This document shows, one piece after another, positions 23,450 through 37,200 of a DNA stretch of 64,000 nucleotides. Source of the DNA: Neostapfia colusana (Eukaryota > Streptophyta > Magnoliopsida > Poales > Poaceae); contig JASWHV010000007.1 of assembly GCA_030760725.1 (NCBI GenBank), positions 24,092,824 to 24,156,823 on the forward strand, given 5' to 3'. Under the pieces are notes generated by a model. The model ran no database searches, had not been told where the DNA came from, and saw only the letters and a list, made by a program, of their open reading frames with translations. Positions within the stretch are counted from its first letter, which is position 1, and every line of letters begins with the position of its first letter. The translations under genes were made by a program, and so were the position numbers.

Positions 23450-26227
23450 ATAATTTTGCTCGTGGTTGCTAAGCTGCCGTGATCCATACGCGACCACTCT
23501 TCAGTCTTGCATCAGCACACACCCAAGCCCAATGCCGGATGCATTGCAGTACACATCGAACGGTTTTGTTGTGTCTGGCTGCGCCAAAACCGGTGCTGAT
23601 GTCAGGTGCTTGACCAAAGCCTTGAATGCTGCTTCACATGTTGGACTCCAAACATATTTGGTAGCCTTCTTCAGCATCTTTGTCATTGGCTTGGCAATCT
23701 TTGAGAAGTTCGGAATGAACCTCCGATAATATCCTGCGAGTCCGAGGAAACTCCGTACCTCGTGTACAGTTCTCGGGGATTTCCAATTCAGCACTTGAGT
23801 GATCTTGCTCGGGTCCACAGCGATACCCTCCGCTGAGATGATATGCCCGAGGAAAGGCACTTGCGATATCCAAAACTCACATTTGCTGAATTTTGCATAT
23901 AACTTGTGATCCCACAGCCGTTGCAAGACTATATGCAGATGCTTCTTGTGATCTTCCTCCGACCTGGAATATACCAGGATGTCGTCGATGAAGACCACGA
24001 CAAACTTGTCCAGCTCCAGCATGAATACCGAGTTCATCAAGTACATGAAGTGAGCTGGAGCATTGGTGAGGCCGAAGGACATGACCAGGTACTCATAAAG
24101 TCCGTACCTTGTCGAGAAAGCTGTCTTTGGAATGTCCTCCGCCCTTATCTTAATCTGATGGTACCCGGATCTTAAGTCCATCTTGGAAAAGATCTTTGCT
24201 TCGACCAACTGATCAAACAACATGTCGATCCATGGCAATGGGTACTTGTTCTTGATGGTTACGGCATTTAATGGACGATAGTCCACGCAAAGCCGTAACG
24301 TCTCATCCTTCTTGTTGACAAATAATGCCGAACAGCCCCATGGCGAGGAGCTCGGCCTAATAAAACCCTTCTCCAGAAGGTCCGTGAGCTGAGTCTTCAG
24401 TTCAGCCAATTCCTTGGGCGCCATCTTGTACGGCCTTCGGGATATTGGCATGATTCTCGGTGCAAGTTCAATCTTGAACTCCACCTCTCTATCGGGTGGC
24501 ATCCCCGGCAAATCATCCGGGAATACGTCAGGGAATTCTCGGACCACTGGAATATCTTCCAATCTGATGGTTGTGGCTTGATAGACACTTGGAAGTTTTA
24601 TTTCTGGACTGTCCAGAAATAATGAGTGAGACTCGTGCACTTTTGAGTTCAGGTGCACAACTCGGAGGACGTTGTCTAAAACAGCGCCATGGTGGGTTAA
24701 CCACGACATCCCTAGGATGACATCGACCTTTTGTCCCTCTAAAATTATGAGAGACGTAGGGTAAACTCTACCCTCTAAGCACAATGGCGCTTTTGGGACC
24801 GTCATGCTTGCTGAAATTTTCCCACCCGGTGAACAGATCGCATAAGGACTATCGGTGGGTAGTATTTGCAAGCTATATTTCTCAATGAAAGCTTGGCTAA
24901 TGAAGCTATGCGTGGCGCCTGAATCAAATAATATTATGGCGGGATGCTGGTGGAGTTGGAACATACCCGCAAGGATTGGCTCGCCCTCCGGCACGTCCTC
25001 AATGGCAAGTTGGTGGACGATGCCGGGCCTAGGGTTTGCCCGCCGCGTATTAGTAGATTTCTGGGGTTGATTGCTCCCCGGAAACTGTGGTGCCACTCCG
25101 CCGCCTTGCCTCTCCGGGCAACTGCTCGCGAAGTGTCCTGGACGACCACACTTGTAACATGTGGCCGCTGCTGGTGGAGTGCTCGGTGGACGAAAGCCCG
25201 GCATGCGTTGCTGAGGTGCAAATGCACGCGGCATCGCCCGCTGCTGCTGTTGTTGTTGCAGTGGTACTGGCAGTGTCGGCCTGAATACCGGTGACGAGTA
25301 CGGCCGACTGCGGAACGGCATCGACCGCTGTGGTGGCTGCCAGCGTGGACTTGATGGTGGGCGATTCACCATCCGAAACTTCTGAGAAGGACCACCTCCT
25401 TCTCCACTGCTTTGCGGCGCGCTTCACTTTCGCTCTGCCGCCGCCAACTCCTTGCCAGAGTCCTCCTGAACAATCGCAGCATCAATGATGTCGTTGAGGC
25501 TGCCGCGATTGAACATCGCCAACTTGTCCTTCAGGAGCGGGTTAAGCCCCTGGTAAAAGTGGTCCTGCCGCTTCTCGTCGGTATCAGCATGATACGATGC
25601 ATATAGCGCGAGATCGTTAAACGCCCTGGAGTATTCCAGTGCGTTCCGGCTCCCTTGTTGCAGGTGTAAGAACTCCTGCATCTTCCTCTTCATTAAACCT
25701 GGCGGTATATGATAGGCCCTGAAGGCCGTCCGGAATTCCGCCCAGGTCATTACTCGGTCGGTGGGCTGTGAAGCACAGAAGTTGGCCCACCACGCGCTCG
25801 CGGATCCTTGGAGCTGCTGGACCGCGAACTGAGTCTTACGCTGCTCGCTTATCTGGAGCAGCCCGAACTTCATCTCTATAGCGCGGAGCGAGTTGTCCGC
25901 GTCAAGTGGTTCATCCGCCCTTGAGAATACAGGGGGATGAGTCGCCAGGAAGTCGGAGTAGGAGCTCTGTTGACGCTCCTCCTGGTCTTGACGTCTCTCT
26001 GGGCGAGACGTATTGGCGATGAGAGTCTGCAGCAACTCTGTGTGCTGCTGATGCGAGCCCGCCATTGCCACGACGATGTCGGCCAAGGTAACCGTTGGCA
26101 GTGGCGGTGGCGGTGTTTGCTGTTGCTGTTGCTGCTGCTGTCCCGAGGAGTCCTCGGGAGGCTGTTGGGAAGTCTCTCCCCCTTGGCTAGTACCCCCAAC
26201 ATCAGGGTTGGCACGAGTACGCGTCAT
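23445..26227 (-). pseudogene. Element A gag-pol, 5' portion (Gag, protease, RT, RNase H start)
   Basis: Minus-strand frame from the ATG at 26225-26227 (MTRTRANPDV) to the D insertion. Gag has a glutamine/proline-rich start (a run of eight Gln) and a retrotrans_gag core (AWWANF, HIPPGLMKRKM, LEYSRAFNDL). A TGA at 25424-25426 interrupts the frame (AERK-stop; likely CGA to TGA). It continues with the zinc knuckle CYKCGRPGHFASSC, protease LFDSGATHSFIS, and RT with YPLPWIDMLFDQL and catalytic FIDDILVYS. RNase H starts at FDVYCNASGIGLGC, with Asn where D and B have the first catalytic Asp of CDAS. A second TGA lies at 23501-23503 after CVLMQD. The frame then reads VVAYGSRQLSNHEQNYPT up to the break at 23445 and resumes at 1410. 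Not translatable as a whole. Confidence 0.92.
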
Positions 26228-26255
26228 TCTGAAATTCAAAACAGCAGCAATTAGC
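26228..26255 (-). other. Predicted 3' splice acceptor at A gag start
   Basis: The minus strand reads GCTAATTGCTGCTG then TTTTGAATTTCAG, one base before the ATG. It includes a CTAAT branch-point match. This supports 26227 rather than the upstream in-frame Met at 26257 as the start. Confidence 0.55.
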
Positions 26256-26479
26256 ACATGTCTTACTTAAAATTTCCATAAGCAACAGTAGGTATTGAAG
26301 TGACACATGATTAATTTGCACAACATTCACATATATTGATAAAGTATAAACTTTATACAAGATACATTATTCTCGGGTCTCCGAGAAGTCGTGCTCATGT
26401 CGTCACTACCTAAACATACGCTACTGCCTACACGACATGTCACCGATTACAAAAGTTGGGTTACGCTAACCTAGCTTCC

Positions 26480-27445
26480 CTACTTGGCAACCGTAACCCC
26501 ATACTCGGAGTAGAACTCGACCTCCTGTGGGTCGTCCTCCTCCGGTACCTCTGCTGGTGGCTCTGGATCTACCACCTCTTCTCCCATTCCGGGTTCTCCC
26601 ATTGCTGGAAGACCCAAGACCACCGGTATACCCAACACCGGAGGTACGAGGTCCTGCAATGCATGCACCTCGTCCATAGCTTGCTTGTAGTCCTCTTCCC
26701 AGCCTTGTCCTTCCTCAATAGCGTCGTCCCGCTCTTGAGCAAGGTCCTCATTCTGCTGGGTTAGGGTCTGCACCAGTTCTTGTAACGCCGCGATGTCGAC
26801 ACGGCTTTTTCTCTTCGCCTTCTTCAGACGATGCAACTGATTATGCTGTTCATTCAGTCACTTGATCGTCAGAAGGAGCACATTGCGGAGTGCGCTGTGA
26901 GCACTCTCGAAATGATCTCCACGGCTTGTGCTCCCCTTGAGCCTTGTGGCGAGATGCTCCGTATGAACAGCTTGGCTGTCCATCACGGCGTTTCCCGCCC
27001 TCATCTGGAGGCTAAGGTTCGCCTCCGCAGGGTTGTACCTTGGGCAAGTCGGGTCCGTTGCCTCCAGGTACCTCTCTTCCCATACATGCTGAGCCCGTCC
27101 CTCCACCGGAACGAGCGCGTATGGAGTGCCCTCCATAGCCTGCACGTGTAGTTGGCAGAAACGTGACATGGTGTCACGGGCTGCCACTTGCCACATCCCT
27201 TCCGGTTGTCTTCCTCTCACCGTGACGGTGAAGGGCACCCAACCGGGTGGCGTAGGTCCTGCAGGGACTTCGACATGGATCGTCCATGTCTTGTTCCCCT
27301 CTTCGCCTTCTTCCTTGGCGAAGTATTGCGGCATCTGGTTGTACCCGAAATATCGGAGCATTTGCCACAATGCTTCCGGGTAGGCGCTACGGTGAGAACA
27401 GTGGGACATCACCCACCCGTTCTCCAACTTCTTATCTGCTGTCAT
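26480..27445 (-). pseudogene. Element A pre-gag ORF (one nonsense codon)
   Basis: A 322-codon frame between leader and gag, broken by one TGA at 26858-26860 (after LLLTIK; likely CGA to TGA). The first 195 residues include LWQMLRYFGYNQMPQYF, a tryptophan-containing beta-like segment (KTWTIHVEVPAG) and ARDTMSRFCQLHVQ. After the stop the frame continues as a predicted coiled coil (LQELVQTLTQQNEDLAQERD) and ends in an acidic, proline-rich tail (DPEPPAEVPEEDDPQ). Position, coiled coil, acidic end and the RD...C pattern match the pre-gag ORFs of D and G. Overall identity is low, so homology is inferred from shared layout and short motifs. No known domain name comes to mind. The ATG directly follows ATATTTTTACAG. 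Confidence 0.75.
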
Positions 27446-28916
27446 CTGTAAAAATATATTTGAGAAATGTCAAATATTTATTTAAACAGTAAACCAGTGA
27501 GTTATAACATAAGACATGTCATTGAACCCATAAACTTGGAAACATAGTTCAAATTTTAAACAAATTTGACTGCTGATCTGCTGTTCCCATGACAGCCCTG
27601 ACCAGTTTCCATTTCAACCTGATTTAGGCCATGTTGAAGGCAAAACCAATTCTGGAGCTCAACACCAACGTTAAAGCTAACTTTAATAGCTTTCCATAAA
27701 GTATTTGCTTGGCCTAAGATCTGTCCTGGTTCAAAAGTTATGAGATGTCAAAGTTAACAGAATTTCTGGAGAAAATTGGACAGCACCTCCCTGCTTTAGG
27801 TACTGATTTGATCCAAGAATCCAAGTTAATTCTGTTACTAATCTGACAAAACTTTCTGTTACAAAGTTGTAACCCATCTCATAAGCTTTCCAGAACTACC
27901 TCATTTTCTATTTTTGGATTTTTATGCAGGATGTTATGCTTAATTTACAGAGAGTCTTTACTCTGTCCTGTTTTCTGGACAGTTTCAACTCTACTGCATT
28001 TTTCGATTGGTTAAGTGATGAAACACCTCTGTACCTCAACAGAAGAGTTGTAAAGCTCTTCCAAAGCTTTCCATAAATGTATCATATAACCCTAACCTCG
28101 AAAGAACTCAACCTCTAACCTCTGATCAACTTCAGCCCTAATTCAGCTGAAACCAGAGTACTCTGTCCTTAACAACCTATAAGTTGAAAACTTGTTAACT
28201 TTGAATATCCTGTTCAAGGGAAAGAGTTACATCAAGTTTTACTACTTTGGATCAAAACCTTCAAGTTTTAAATGAAGTTATTCATTTAATGGGGTGTGAC
28301 GTCGATGCATCACCAAATTATGTCGGTGCTACGTCCTCACAAAGAAAAAGCCTATACCGGACGTAGCCGGCTTCGTAAATTCAGTGGCACTAAACGCCAC
28401 TCGCACACGGATGCTACACGTCTACCGTTTCGTGGTCAGGCTACCTGCAGAAACTCAATCAATCGTCAGACTCGGCTGCACACCGAGCCCGGAATCCATA
28501 CAGTTCGTACACCCGGCCGTCATCACTCGCCCGGATGTTCTCAAGCCAAACATGCCTTGAGTTACGTGTTCACGTTTCAGACCATGTGACGGGGTCTCCC
28601 AAGTTGCACCACGCACGCCAGGGACAGACGTTGCTCGAATACCACAAACGACATGAAGAGTCGTAGAGGATATCAAAGCGGGTCGGGTTACCTGCCACCC
28701 GTGGGGCTCCACCCTTCAGCTTGTGCGCACTGGTGGACAGCGCTTACGTGTACCCCCCAAGACATAAACGTCCCGAGATACACGATTTTACGACATAACA
28801 AATAGGTTAATATGCCACTTTCTATATGCTAATAACATCCCTATACGGGCTACTAACTCGTTCCTCACTGGATTTTTGAAAAAGATGACCTTTGTACTGT
28901 GTTAAACCTCAAGCGA
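27446..28916 (-). other. Element A 5' leader (non-coding)
   Basis: About 1.47 kb between the primer site and the pre-gag ATG. 27446-28290 is AT-rich with no coding signal and ends (in sense) in the acceptor-like TTTTTACAG. 28291-28916 is more GC-balanced and from 28536 belongs to the 5322-bp tandem duplication. I see no gene here. Confidence 0.6.
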
Positions 28917-28928
28917 GCTCTGATTCCA
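28917..28928 (-). other. Primer binding site of A (duplicate at 34239-34250)
   Basis: The minus strand reads TGGAATCAGAGC, two to four bases from the LTR end. It differs from the tRNA-Met consensus TGGTATCAGAGC at the fourth base only. Confidence 0.8.
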
Positions 28929-28932
28929 GCGC

Positions 28933-31900
28933 TGACACGACCCCAAAGGTCTTGTCGAGCCAGGATCACGCTGAGGGTTCTGCGTTACACAGCATCGGAT
29001 AACACATGTCAAAGGTACAAAGCGGAAGCAAAATTGTATTACATAAACAAGTTTATGAACATGTTTACATCAAAATAAGTCCAGTCTACACTCACGGGCG
29101 TAGACTACGCACCAAGTCCACGTTCAGCCCTTGAATGTGTCCTTGCTAGCACACACGCACACTAACTCTGCGGCGTGCACGACTCCCACTCGACGGGATT
29201 CCCCTCCTGGGGTTCCGCCTCCTTTTCGGGAGTCCCTTCCTCATAGGACCCTGCAAAAGCTTCAAACACAAGCAGTGAGCACGAAGGCTCAGCAAGTCTG
29301 ACCCGTCTCACCTAAACATGGAACTTCTACATGAGGGGATGGTGGGTACATGAGGTAAAAATTTATGTGCAAAGGACTCGCCTAATTAGTGGAACCTTAC
29401 TTTCAAGTTTTAGCAGCAGGTTGTGGAGAACCTTACGCTAAGGCACATGAGAGAGCCGCAATCAAACAAGAAACGCATTCCTCTCATGTACTTTGCCTAA
29501 AGTTTGAAAAGAACTTTAGTTAGCTCTAAACTACAGCATATCATTAGCAATCAATGTCCATTATTCAATCAGCAACATTTTAACATGTGTCTAGCCTATT
29601 CTTTCTACGTCACGGTACAGTGAACAAGTGGTACTCACTGACCGCGAGGGACGGCGATTATAATCGATTTACACCTGCAGGGTTACCCGAACAACCCGTC
29701 ACGTACGCCTGTACTCGATGTTGCCTACAACAACCATCACAGACCCCGTACGCAACTACCTTTCACCCGTTAGCCAAATGTTGAACCGGTCCAATCGTCC
29801 CGAGCAAGAGGTCTCTGCACGCGCATCTCAGTGCCGCCAGCCGATTTACACCTCGAGCTCTCAACCTACCATCTGAACGACCAGCTATGCCTCAACACCC
29901 AGCTACCCGAGTTACATCAGTTTCCCGGTTCCCATATAGCCGGTAGGTCTTCGGTACTGTTCTAGCTTGTTCAACAGGCCCGCACACGGCTCCGTCCTCA
30001 ATCGACACAAGCGGAGCTACAGCACGCAGGCCCCAAAGTCCTGTTGCCCTTACCCTCCGCTTGGTCTCATTTCTTGCCATGTGTTTCATGTGCTATCACT
30101 ACCCGAGTCGAGTGCCTCTAGCCTATGCTCGCGAGTAGTTCCAACTACTCGACTTGTACCGAATCCTACACTATCTTAGCATTGCAGTAGCTAACGGGGT
30201 TTGAAATCCTAAACCCAACCCATGGTTTTCTTGGCTATGCAGTTGGATTTCCAAACTAGACTCTAATGCAAAGAATAAAGTAAACAAGTATGTGCTCAAA
30301 ACAATAAAAATTTGTAAAAAGGTTAATGCAAACCGGAGCTTGCCTTGCTGCTCTTGGTCGTAGGCTAACTGCTCCTCCGGAGTAACGAACTCTAGGACTT
30401 CGGGTTCCTCCTCGACCTTAGCGACTACATGTTAGAAGAAACATATGTATCAATTTAAATGTGTTTGTATTAAGTTTTAAACTTGCGAAGCTTATATGTC
30501 CCACTAGACAGACTCTATGACTGTGAAACCTTTACTGTGGCTTGGTTACAACCTAAACAGAGACTTGGTCAAGTTTTAGTTGCAGCAAAGCTCATTTGAG
30601 CCCTCCACAATTAATTATGTCCTTGACCTTAATTGGAACTCTTAGGGTGCTCTAAGGATTTTCATGAAACAAACTATGACTTTCTGAAAACTAGATTTTC
30701 AGAGGGTTCTAATGGAGCTGGTCTCACTTAATTTGGAAGTTCCTAACTAAAGATATGAGCTAAACAATTGCAGAGAAAATTCTGAAAATGTTTCTGAACA
30801 TTTTCTATTTCCCTGGAACAGTTTCACTAATCACACCATTAGATGGATTAAATGAGCTCAAATGGGTCTGAAATTTTTATGGTAGTTCAGGGATATTTTG
30901 CTGAACATCCCAGCAAAATTTCAGGATTTTTCTCCAAAGGATTCTCCAGTTAAAATTCCAAACAGTTTAATCTTTGAGGAATTAATTCTGGAGAATTAAG
31001 GAATTTCATGAAGTGGAACTTGATTTGCTGGAAAGTACTCAGAGAGCTGAATCCAGCAAAATTTGGTTCACTCAATTTGGATCTTTCTAGCCAAAGTTAT
31101 GAGGATTTGATGTTTGGAAGAATTCTGAAAATCGGGGGAAAGTTTAAACTCTCGGGGCTCGCGGGGACAAGCGTCGAGCGCGGAGGTGTCCGGCACACCG
31201 GGGATACCACACGTGTCGAGCGCGGAGGTGTCCAGCACACCGGAGCTCACAGGGTATTTGCGCGCCAGCACAGCCGATCCCCGGCCACACCCGATCCCGA
31301 TTTAAATTCTTCAGCCGCTGACACGTGGGCCAGCCGGCTTCGTCTTCCTCGCGCCGTTCTCTCGCGCCCGCGCCACCGACCTCGCCGAAGCAGACTCGGG
31401 CTCGCCGGCTCGCCGCTGCCGGACCTCCCATGGTCTGAAACTCGCCGCCAGGGGGTTGTCGACGTCGAGGAACACGTCGGTGGTGTCAGGTCGGGCTGGG
31501 GGTGACCGGAAATAGCCCGGCGACGTGCCGCGGCCTCGGTTGAGGTTCGGCACCGTCGACCGTGGTTTCTAAACCTGCCAACACCTCGAACAAACGGCCC
31601 TACCGCATCAGTGTACCTCTAGGAAGCTCGACAAGGTATCAAAAGGGTTCAGGGATGGCGGCAAGTCGGTCGGCACCGTATGACCGATCGTGCCCGCCAT
31701 GACCGCCCTCGATCGAGCTCGAAATTCGTCACTCCTAGACAGTTTCACGCTACGGATGCAGAAAAGAATTTGATCGCCGGCTAGTCCAGCGTCTATGTGC
31801 AAAATTTGATAACCTCCGAAAGATCCTAGAGCGAGAATTTAAAGAAACCGTACCGGAAGCTTGGGTTACGGTCGCCAGAGCCAAAAACTAGAAATTCTCT

Positions 31901-33055
31901 GCGGATTCTTCACGGTTGGCTTCCAAACTTGGAGGAGAGCAGCACAGTGGTCGCGCGCTCCTGTTGCCTCTCTTGCGGGACCGTGAAAACGCCTGTGGAA
32001 CGCTGCCCACGGGCGCCTGTCTCTCGGCTGAGGCTAGGTCGCCGCGGTGGCGATCGCTCTTGGGCAAAGGAGGTCGGAACTCGGGGTTTCTGGTGTTGGG
32101 GAGGTGGAGTGCGACCTCAGGTGGCTGTCTAGTAGCTCAGGGACGAAGGAGGAGATGGTTTTGTTGGTTTTCCCGATTGAGCAGAGAGCTGCGGCGAGAA
32201 ACAATGCCGCTGCTCGGTTTTGCCCGCGAGAAGATAAAGCCGGCCGACTCCTGCTCGGTTGAGGCGGTGCCGGTCGCATGGGGGCGCGAGCAAGCCGCCC
32301 TGGGCGCCAGCGCGCGGAGAGGGAAGCAGCTGGTGGCGCCGGTAGCTGCTCGGTGGCACAGCCGACAGCTGCTCGGTGGAATTTCCCACCGAGACTCTGA
32401 CTTTGGGTGCAAGCTTCTCCTTCTTCCCTCTATGACATGTGGGTCCCACCCGGGGTTTTAACCTCTGAAATTTACTCCCATTCACTGTTGTAAACAGTGA
32501 GCCCCATAATACCCTTGGTGATTCAAATTATTCACCCCTGAGCCATTCGAATTGAATAGGATTCAAATTGGGTTTTGTTTGAGTGAATTTCAGCACAAGT
32601 TCAGTTTTGAATTCAAATAAAGTTTGAATTTCCCCCACTTAGCTCATGTCAAGATCAACTCCAAATGGAGTGAAAATTGGTGTGTGAGCTCACAAAAATG
32701 TGCTGAGTAAGAATATGCCTCCCACTTCTAAACTCATGGGATAAAAACAGTTTGAATTTGAATATGGTTTCAAACTGCCCTCTTTCTAACTATACCTAAA
32801 ATGACCTCAAAAGGGTTTGGATTTGGGTGAAACTAGGCATGGACATCCTTAGCAAAGTGTAGGAGTTTTCATATGTCCAGCCCACCTATATTACATGTGG
32901 AAAATACCACTTTTGCAATATGTGAGTTTGTTCTCTAATGAGCATGTTGATGGTGGTTACTTGCTCTTCATTTGTGTTCATCAACTTTCCTCAAATGAGG
33001 TGTGTGGTGTGGTGATGAACATTTCAAATATGTGTCAAAAACTGAGGCCCTTACA
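28933..33055 (-). repeat. Element A 5' LTR, duplication copy 1
   Basis: 4123 bp. In sense it begins TGTAAGGGCC at 33055 and ends GGTCGTGTCA at 28933. The primer site follows in sense and the GCCCG target duplication precedes it. I could not find a convincing TATA box. The GC-rich 31100-32450 part gives many short spurious ORFs. A relative in opposite orientation (K) starts at 63473, and I (59473-61647) looks like a distant one. Confidence 0.85.
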
Positions 33056-33866
33056 GCCCGTGGGTGGGAGAATTGGAGATTCTAGCCTGCCGGTGAAACC
33101 TTAGTGAGTCCATACATCTAGTAACCCCTTTGTAAAGGCTATTTTGTGATCTCTTGACCATACACCGACGGTCGTGTACTGGTATAATGGAGGTTCTGCA
33201 GTCGCCAACGGGTGACGAAATCACAAACTTGTGGGTAAAGAGGTGCAAACTCTGCAGAGTTATTAAAACTATCATGATAGCCGAGCTTACGGTCACGAGC
33301 ACCTGGCTAAACTGCCATGATTAGTTCGGAATGGTTTTTGGGATGGTTATTGGAATGGTTTTTGGGATGGTTATTGGAATGGTTTTTGGGATGGTTATTG
33401 GGAAGGTTCTCGGTTATGGTTATTAGTTTGGAACTGTTAAGTTTGGATGATGAGATGTTTGCATGACTGTTGGGTCATGACATGGGATTGGTCTCGGTGT
33501 GAGACGAGGTTGATTTGTGAGATGAGATGGTAGCGAATAGGAGGAGGTATTCGTGAGTATGAATAAAGGATTAGTTAATGTTCGGATGGAACACGGGGAG
33601 TGATGAAGGTACGTTGGTAATTTAATATATGCTGGGATTACATTCATCTGAAGTAAAGTTGCTGTTTTATCATGGTTTTACAAGATTGCTTTTCTGCAAA
33701 TAAGCCTTTTATGCGTACCTTGTTTATGAGCTGCATATCATGTGTTTTCCCGCACTTGCTGAGTACATCATTGTACTGAACATTGCATTATTACTTCATC
33801 CTCAGCAGCAGGAGAAGCCTACTATGAAGATCAAGTGGAACATTATGGCGTGTGATCTGTTCTCAA
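33056..33866 (+). repeat. B LTR fragment carried by duplication copy 1
   Basis: Matches 38378-39188 and, in B's 3' LTR, 46018 to about 46803. It starts with A's target duplication GCCCG and stops at the TGTTCTCAA junction, so it is a stranded fragment without a function of its own. It holds the palindrome CTATCATGATAG at 33269-33280 and three units of a 24-bp repeat at 33328-33399. Confidence 0.9.
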
Positions 33867-34254
33867 GCCAAACATGCCTTGAGTTACGTGTTCACGTTTC
33901 AGACCATGTGACGGGGTCTCCCAAGTTGCACCACGCACGCCAGGGACAGACGTTGCTCGAATACCACAAACGACATGAAGAGTCGTAGAGGATATCAAAG
34001 CGGGTCGGGTTACCTGCCACCCGTGGGGCTCCACCCTTCAGCTTGTGCGCACTGGTGGACAGCGCTTACGTGTACCCCCCAAGACATAAACGTCCCGAGA
34101 TACACGATTTTACGACATAACAAATAGGTTAATATGCCACTTTCTATATGCTAATAACATCCTTATACGGGCTACTAACTCGTTCCTCACTGGATTTTTG
34201 AAAAAGATGACCTTTGTACTGTGTTAAACCTCAAGCGAGCTCTGATTCCAGCGC
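33867..34254 (-). repeat. A leader fragment and primer site, duplication copy 2
   Basis: Copy of 28545-28932. It is detached from A's coding region and ends at the junction 9-mer. No gene. Confidence 0.9.
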
Positions 34255-37200
34255 TGACACGACCCCAAAGGTCTTGTCGAGCCAGGATCACGCTGAGGGT
34301 TCTGCGTTACACAGCATCGGATAACACATGTCAAAGGTACAAAGCGGAAGCAAAATTGTATTACATAAACAAGTTTATGAACATGTTTACATCAAAATAA
34401 GTCCAGTCTACACTCACGGGCGTAGACTACGCACCAAGTCCACGTTCAGCCCTTGAATGTGTCCTTGCTAGCACACACGCACACTAACTCTGCGGCGTGC
34501 ACGACTCCCACTCGACGGGATTCCCCTCCTGGGGTTCCGCCTCCTTTTCGGGAGTCCCTTCCTCATAGGACCCTGCAAAAGCTTCAAACACAAGCAGTGA
34601 GCACGAAGGCTCAGCAAGTCTGACCCGTCTCACCTAAACATGGAACTTCTACATGAGGGGATGGTGGGTACATGAGGTAAAAATTTATGTGCAAAGGACT
34701 CGCCTAATTAGTGGAACCTTACTTTCAAGTTTTAGCAGCAGGTTGTGGAGAACCTTACGCTAAGGCACATGAGAGAGCCGCAATCAAACAAGAAACGCAT
34801 TCCTCTCATGTACTTTGCCTAAAGTTTGAAAAGAACTTTAGTTAGCTCTAAACTACAGCATATCATTAGCAATCAATGTCCATTATTCAATCAGCAACAT
34901 TTTAACATGTGTCTAGCCTATTCTTTCTACGTCACGGTACAGTGAACAAGTGGTACTCACTGACCGCGAGGGACGGCGATTATAATCGATTTACACCTGC
35001 AGGGTTACCCGAACAACCCGTCACGTACGCCTGTACTCGATGTTGCCTACAACAACCATCACAGACCCCGTACGCAACTACCTTTCACCCGTTAGCCAAA
35101 TGTTGAACCGGTCCAATCGTCCCGAGCAAGAGGTCTCTGCACGCGCATCTCAGTGCCGCCAGCCGATTTACACCTCGAGCTCTCAACCTACCATCTGAAC
35201 GACCAGCTATGCCTCAACACCCAGCTACCCGAGTTACATCAGTTTCCCGGTTCCCATATAGCCGGTAGGTCTTCGGTACTGTTCTAGCTTGTTCAACAGG
35301 CCCGCACACGGCTCCGTCCTCAATCGACACAAGCGGAGCTACAGCACGCAGGCCCCAAAGTCCTGTTGCCCTTACCCTCCGCTTGGTCTCATTTCTTGCC
35401 ATGTGTTTCATGTGCTATCACTACCCGAGTCGAGTGCCTCTAGCCTATGCTCGCGAGTAGTTCCAACTACTCGACTTGTACCGAATCCTACACTATCTTA
35501 GCATTGCAGTAGCTAACGGGGTTTGAAATCCTAAACCCAACCCATGGTTTTCTTGGCTATGCAGTTGGATTTCCAAACTAGACTCTAATGCAAAGAATAA
35601 AGTAAACAAGTATGTGCTCAAAACAATAAAAATTTGTAAAAAGGTTAATGCAAACCGGAGCTTGCCTTGCTGCTCTTGGTCGTAGGCTAACTGCTCCTCC
35701 GGAGTAACGAACTCTAGGACTTCGGGTTCCTCCTCGACCTTAGCGACTACATGTTAGAAGAAACATATGTATCAATTTAAATGTGTTTGTATTAAGTTTT
35801 AAACTTGCGAAGCTTATATGTCCCACTAGACAGACTCTATGACTGTGAAACCTTTACTGTGGCTTGGTTACAACCTAAACAGAGACTTGGTCAAGTTTTA
35901 GTTGCAGCAAAGCTCATTTGAGCCCTCCACAATTAATTATGTCCTTGACCTTAATTGGAACTCTTAGGGTGCTCTAAGGATTTTCATGAAACAAACTATG
36001 ACTTTCTGAAAACTAGATTTTCAGAGGGTTCTAATGGAGCTGGTCTCACTTAATTTGGAAGTTCCTAACTAAAGATATGAGCTAAACAATTGCAGAGAAA
36101 ATTCTGAAAATGTTTCTGAACATTTTCTATTTCCCTGGAACAGTTTCACTAATCACACCATTAGATGGATTAAATGAGCTCAAATGGGTCTGAAATTTTT
36201 ATGGTAGTTCAGGGATATTTTGCTGAACATCCCAGCAAAATTTCAGGATTTTTCTCCAAAGGATTCTCCAGTTAAAATTCCAAACAGTTTAATCTTTGAG
36301 GAATTAATTCTGGAGAATTAAGGAATTTCATGAAGTGGAACTTGATTTGCTGGAAAGTACTCAGAGAGCTGAATCCAGCAAAATTTGGTTCACTCAATTT
36401 GGATCTTTCTAGCCAAAGTTATGAGGATTTGATGTTTGGAAGAATTCTGAAAATCGGGGGAAAGTTTAAACTCTCGGGGCTCGCGGGGACACGCGTCGAG
36501 CGCGGAGGTGTCCGGCACACCGGGGATACCACACGTGTCGAGCGCGGAGGTGTCCAGCACACCGGAGCTCACAGGGTATTTGCGCGCCAGCACAGCCGAT
36601 CCCCGGCCACACCCGATCCCGATTTAAATTCTTCAGCCGCTGACACGTGGGCCAGCCGGCTTCGTCTTCCTCGCGCCGTTCTCTCGCGCCCGCGCCACCG
36701 ACCTCGCCGAAGCAGACTCGGGCTCGCCGGCTCGCCGCTGCCGGACCTCCCATGGTCTGAAACTCGCCGCCAGGGGGTTGTCGACGTCGAGGAACACGTC
36801 GGTGGTGTCAGGTCGGGCTGGGGGTGACCGGAAATAGCCCGGCGACGTGCCGCGGCCTCGGTTGAGGTTCGGCACCGTCGACCGTGGTTTCTAAACCTGC
36901 CAACACCTCGAACAAACGGCCCTACCGCATCAGTGTACCTCTAGGAAGCTCGACAAGGTATCAAAAGGGTTCAGGGATGGCGGCAAGTCGGTCGGCACCG
37001 TATGACCGATCGTGCCCGCCATGACCGCCCTCGATCGAGCTCGAAATTCGTCACTCCTAGACAGTTTCACGCTACGGATGCAGAAAAGAATTTGATCGCC
37101 GGCTAGTCCAGCGTCTATGTGCAAAATTTGATAACCTCCGAAAGATCCTAGAGCGAGAATTTAAAGAAACCGTACCGGAAGCTTGGGTTACGGTCGCCAG

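Larger units (their letters stand above)
1..33055 (-). mobile_element. Element A: Tekay/Del-like gypsy retrotransposon, interrupted by D
   Basis: Minus-strand element read from its 5' LTR (28933-33055) through primer site (28917-28928), long leader, pre-gag ORF (27445-26480) and gag-pol (26227 to 23445, then 1410 to 1). Element D (1411-23444) interrupts the RNase H region. The 3' LTR is left of the window. A sits inside the 5' LTR of element B: the five bases after A's LTR (GCCCG at 33056-33060 and 38378-38382) match the corresponding position in B's 3' LTR (46018-46022), as expected for a target-site duplication. Its ORFs carry at least four nonsense codons, so it cannot act autonomously. 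A second-orientation relative, K, begins at 63473. Confidence 0.85.

Noticed and set aside
28936..29060. Start of a separate solo LTR unrelated to A
   Set aside because: The adjacent TGGAATCAGAGC primer-site match and shared orientation with A's ORFs make it A's own 5' LTR.
31008..32485. Several overlapping GC-rich frames repeated at +5322
   Set aside because: They lie within A's LTR on both strands, with no start context, no domain and no agreement between frames.
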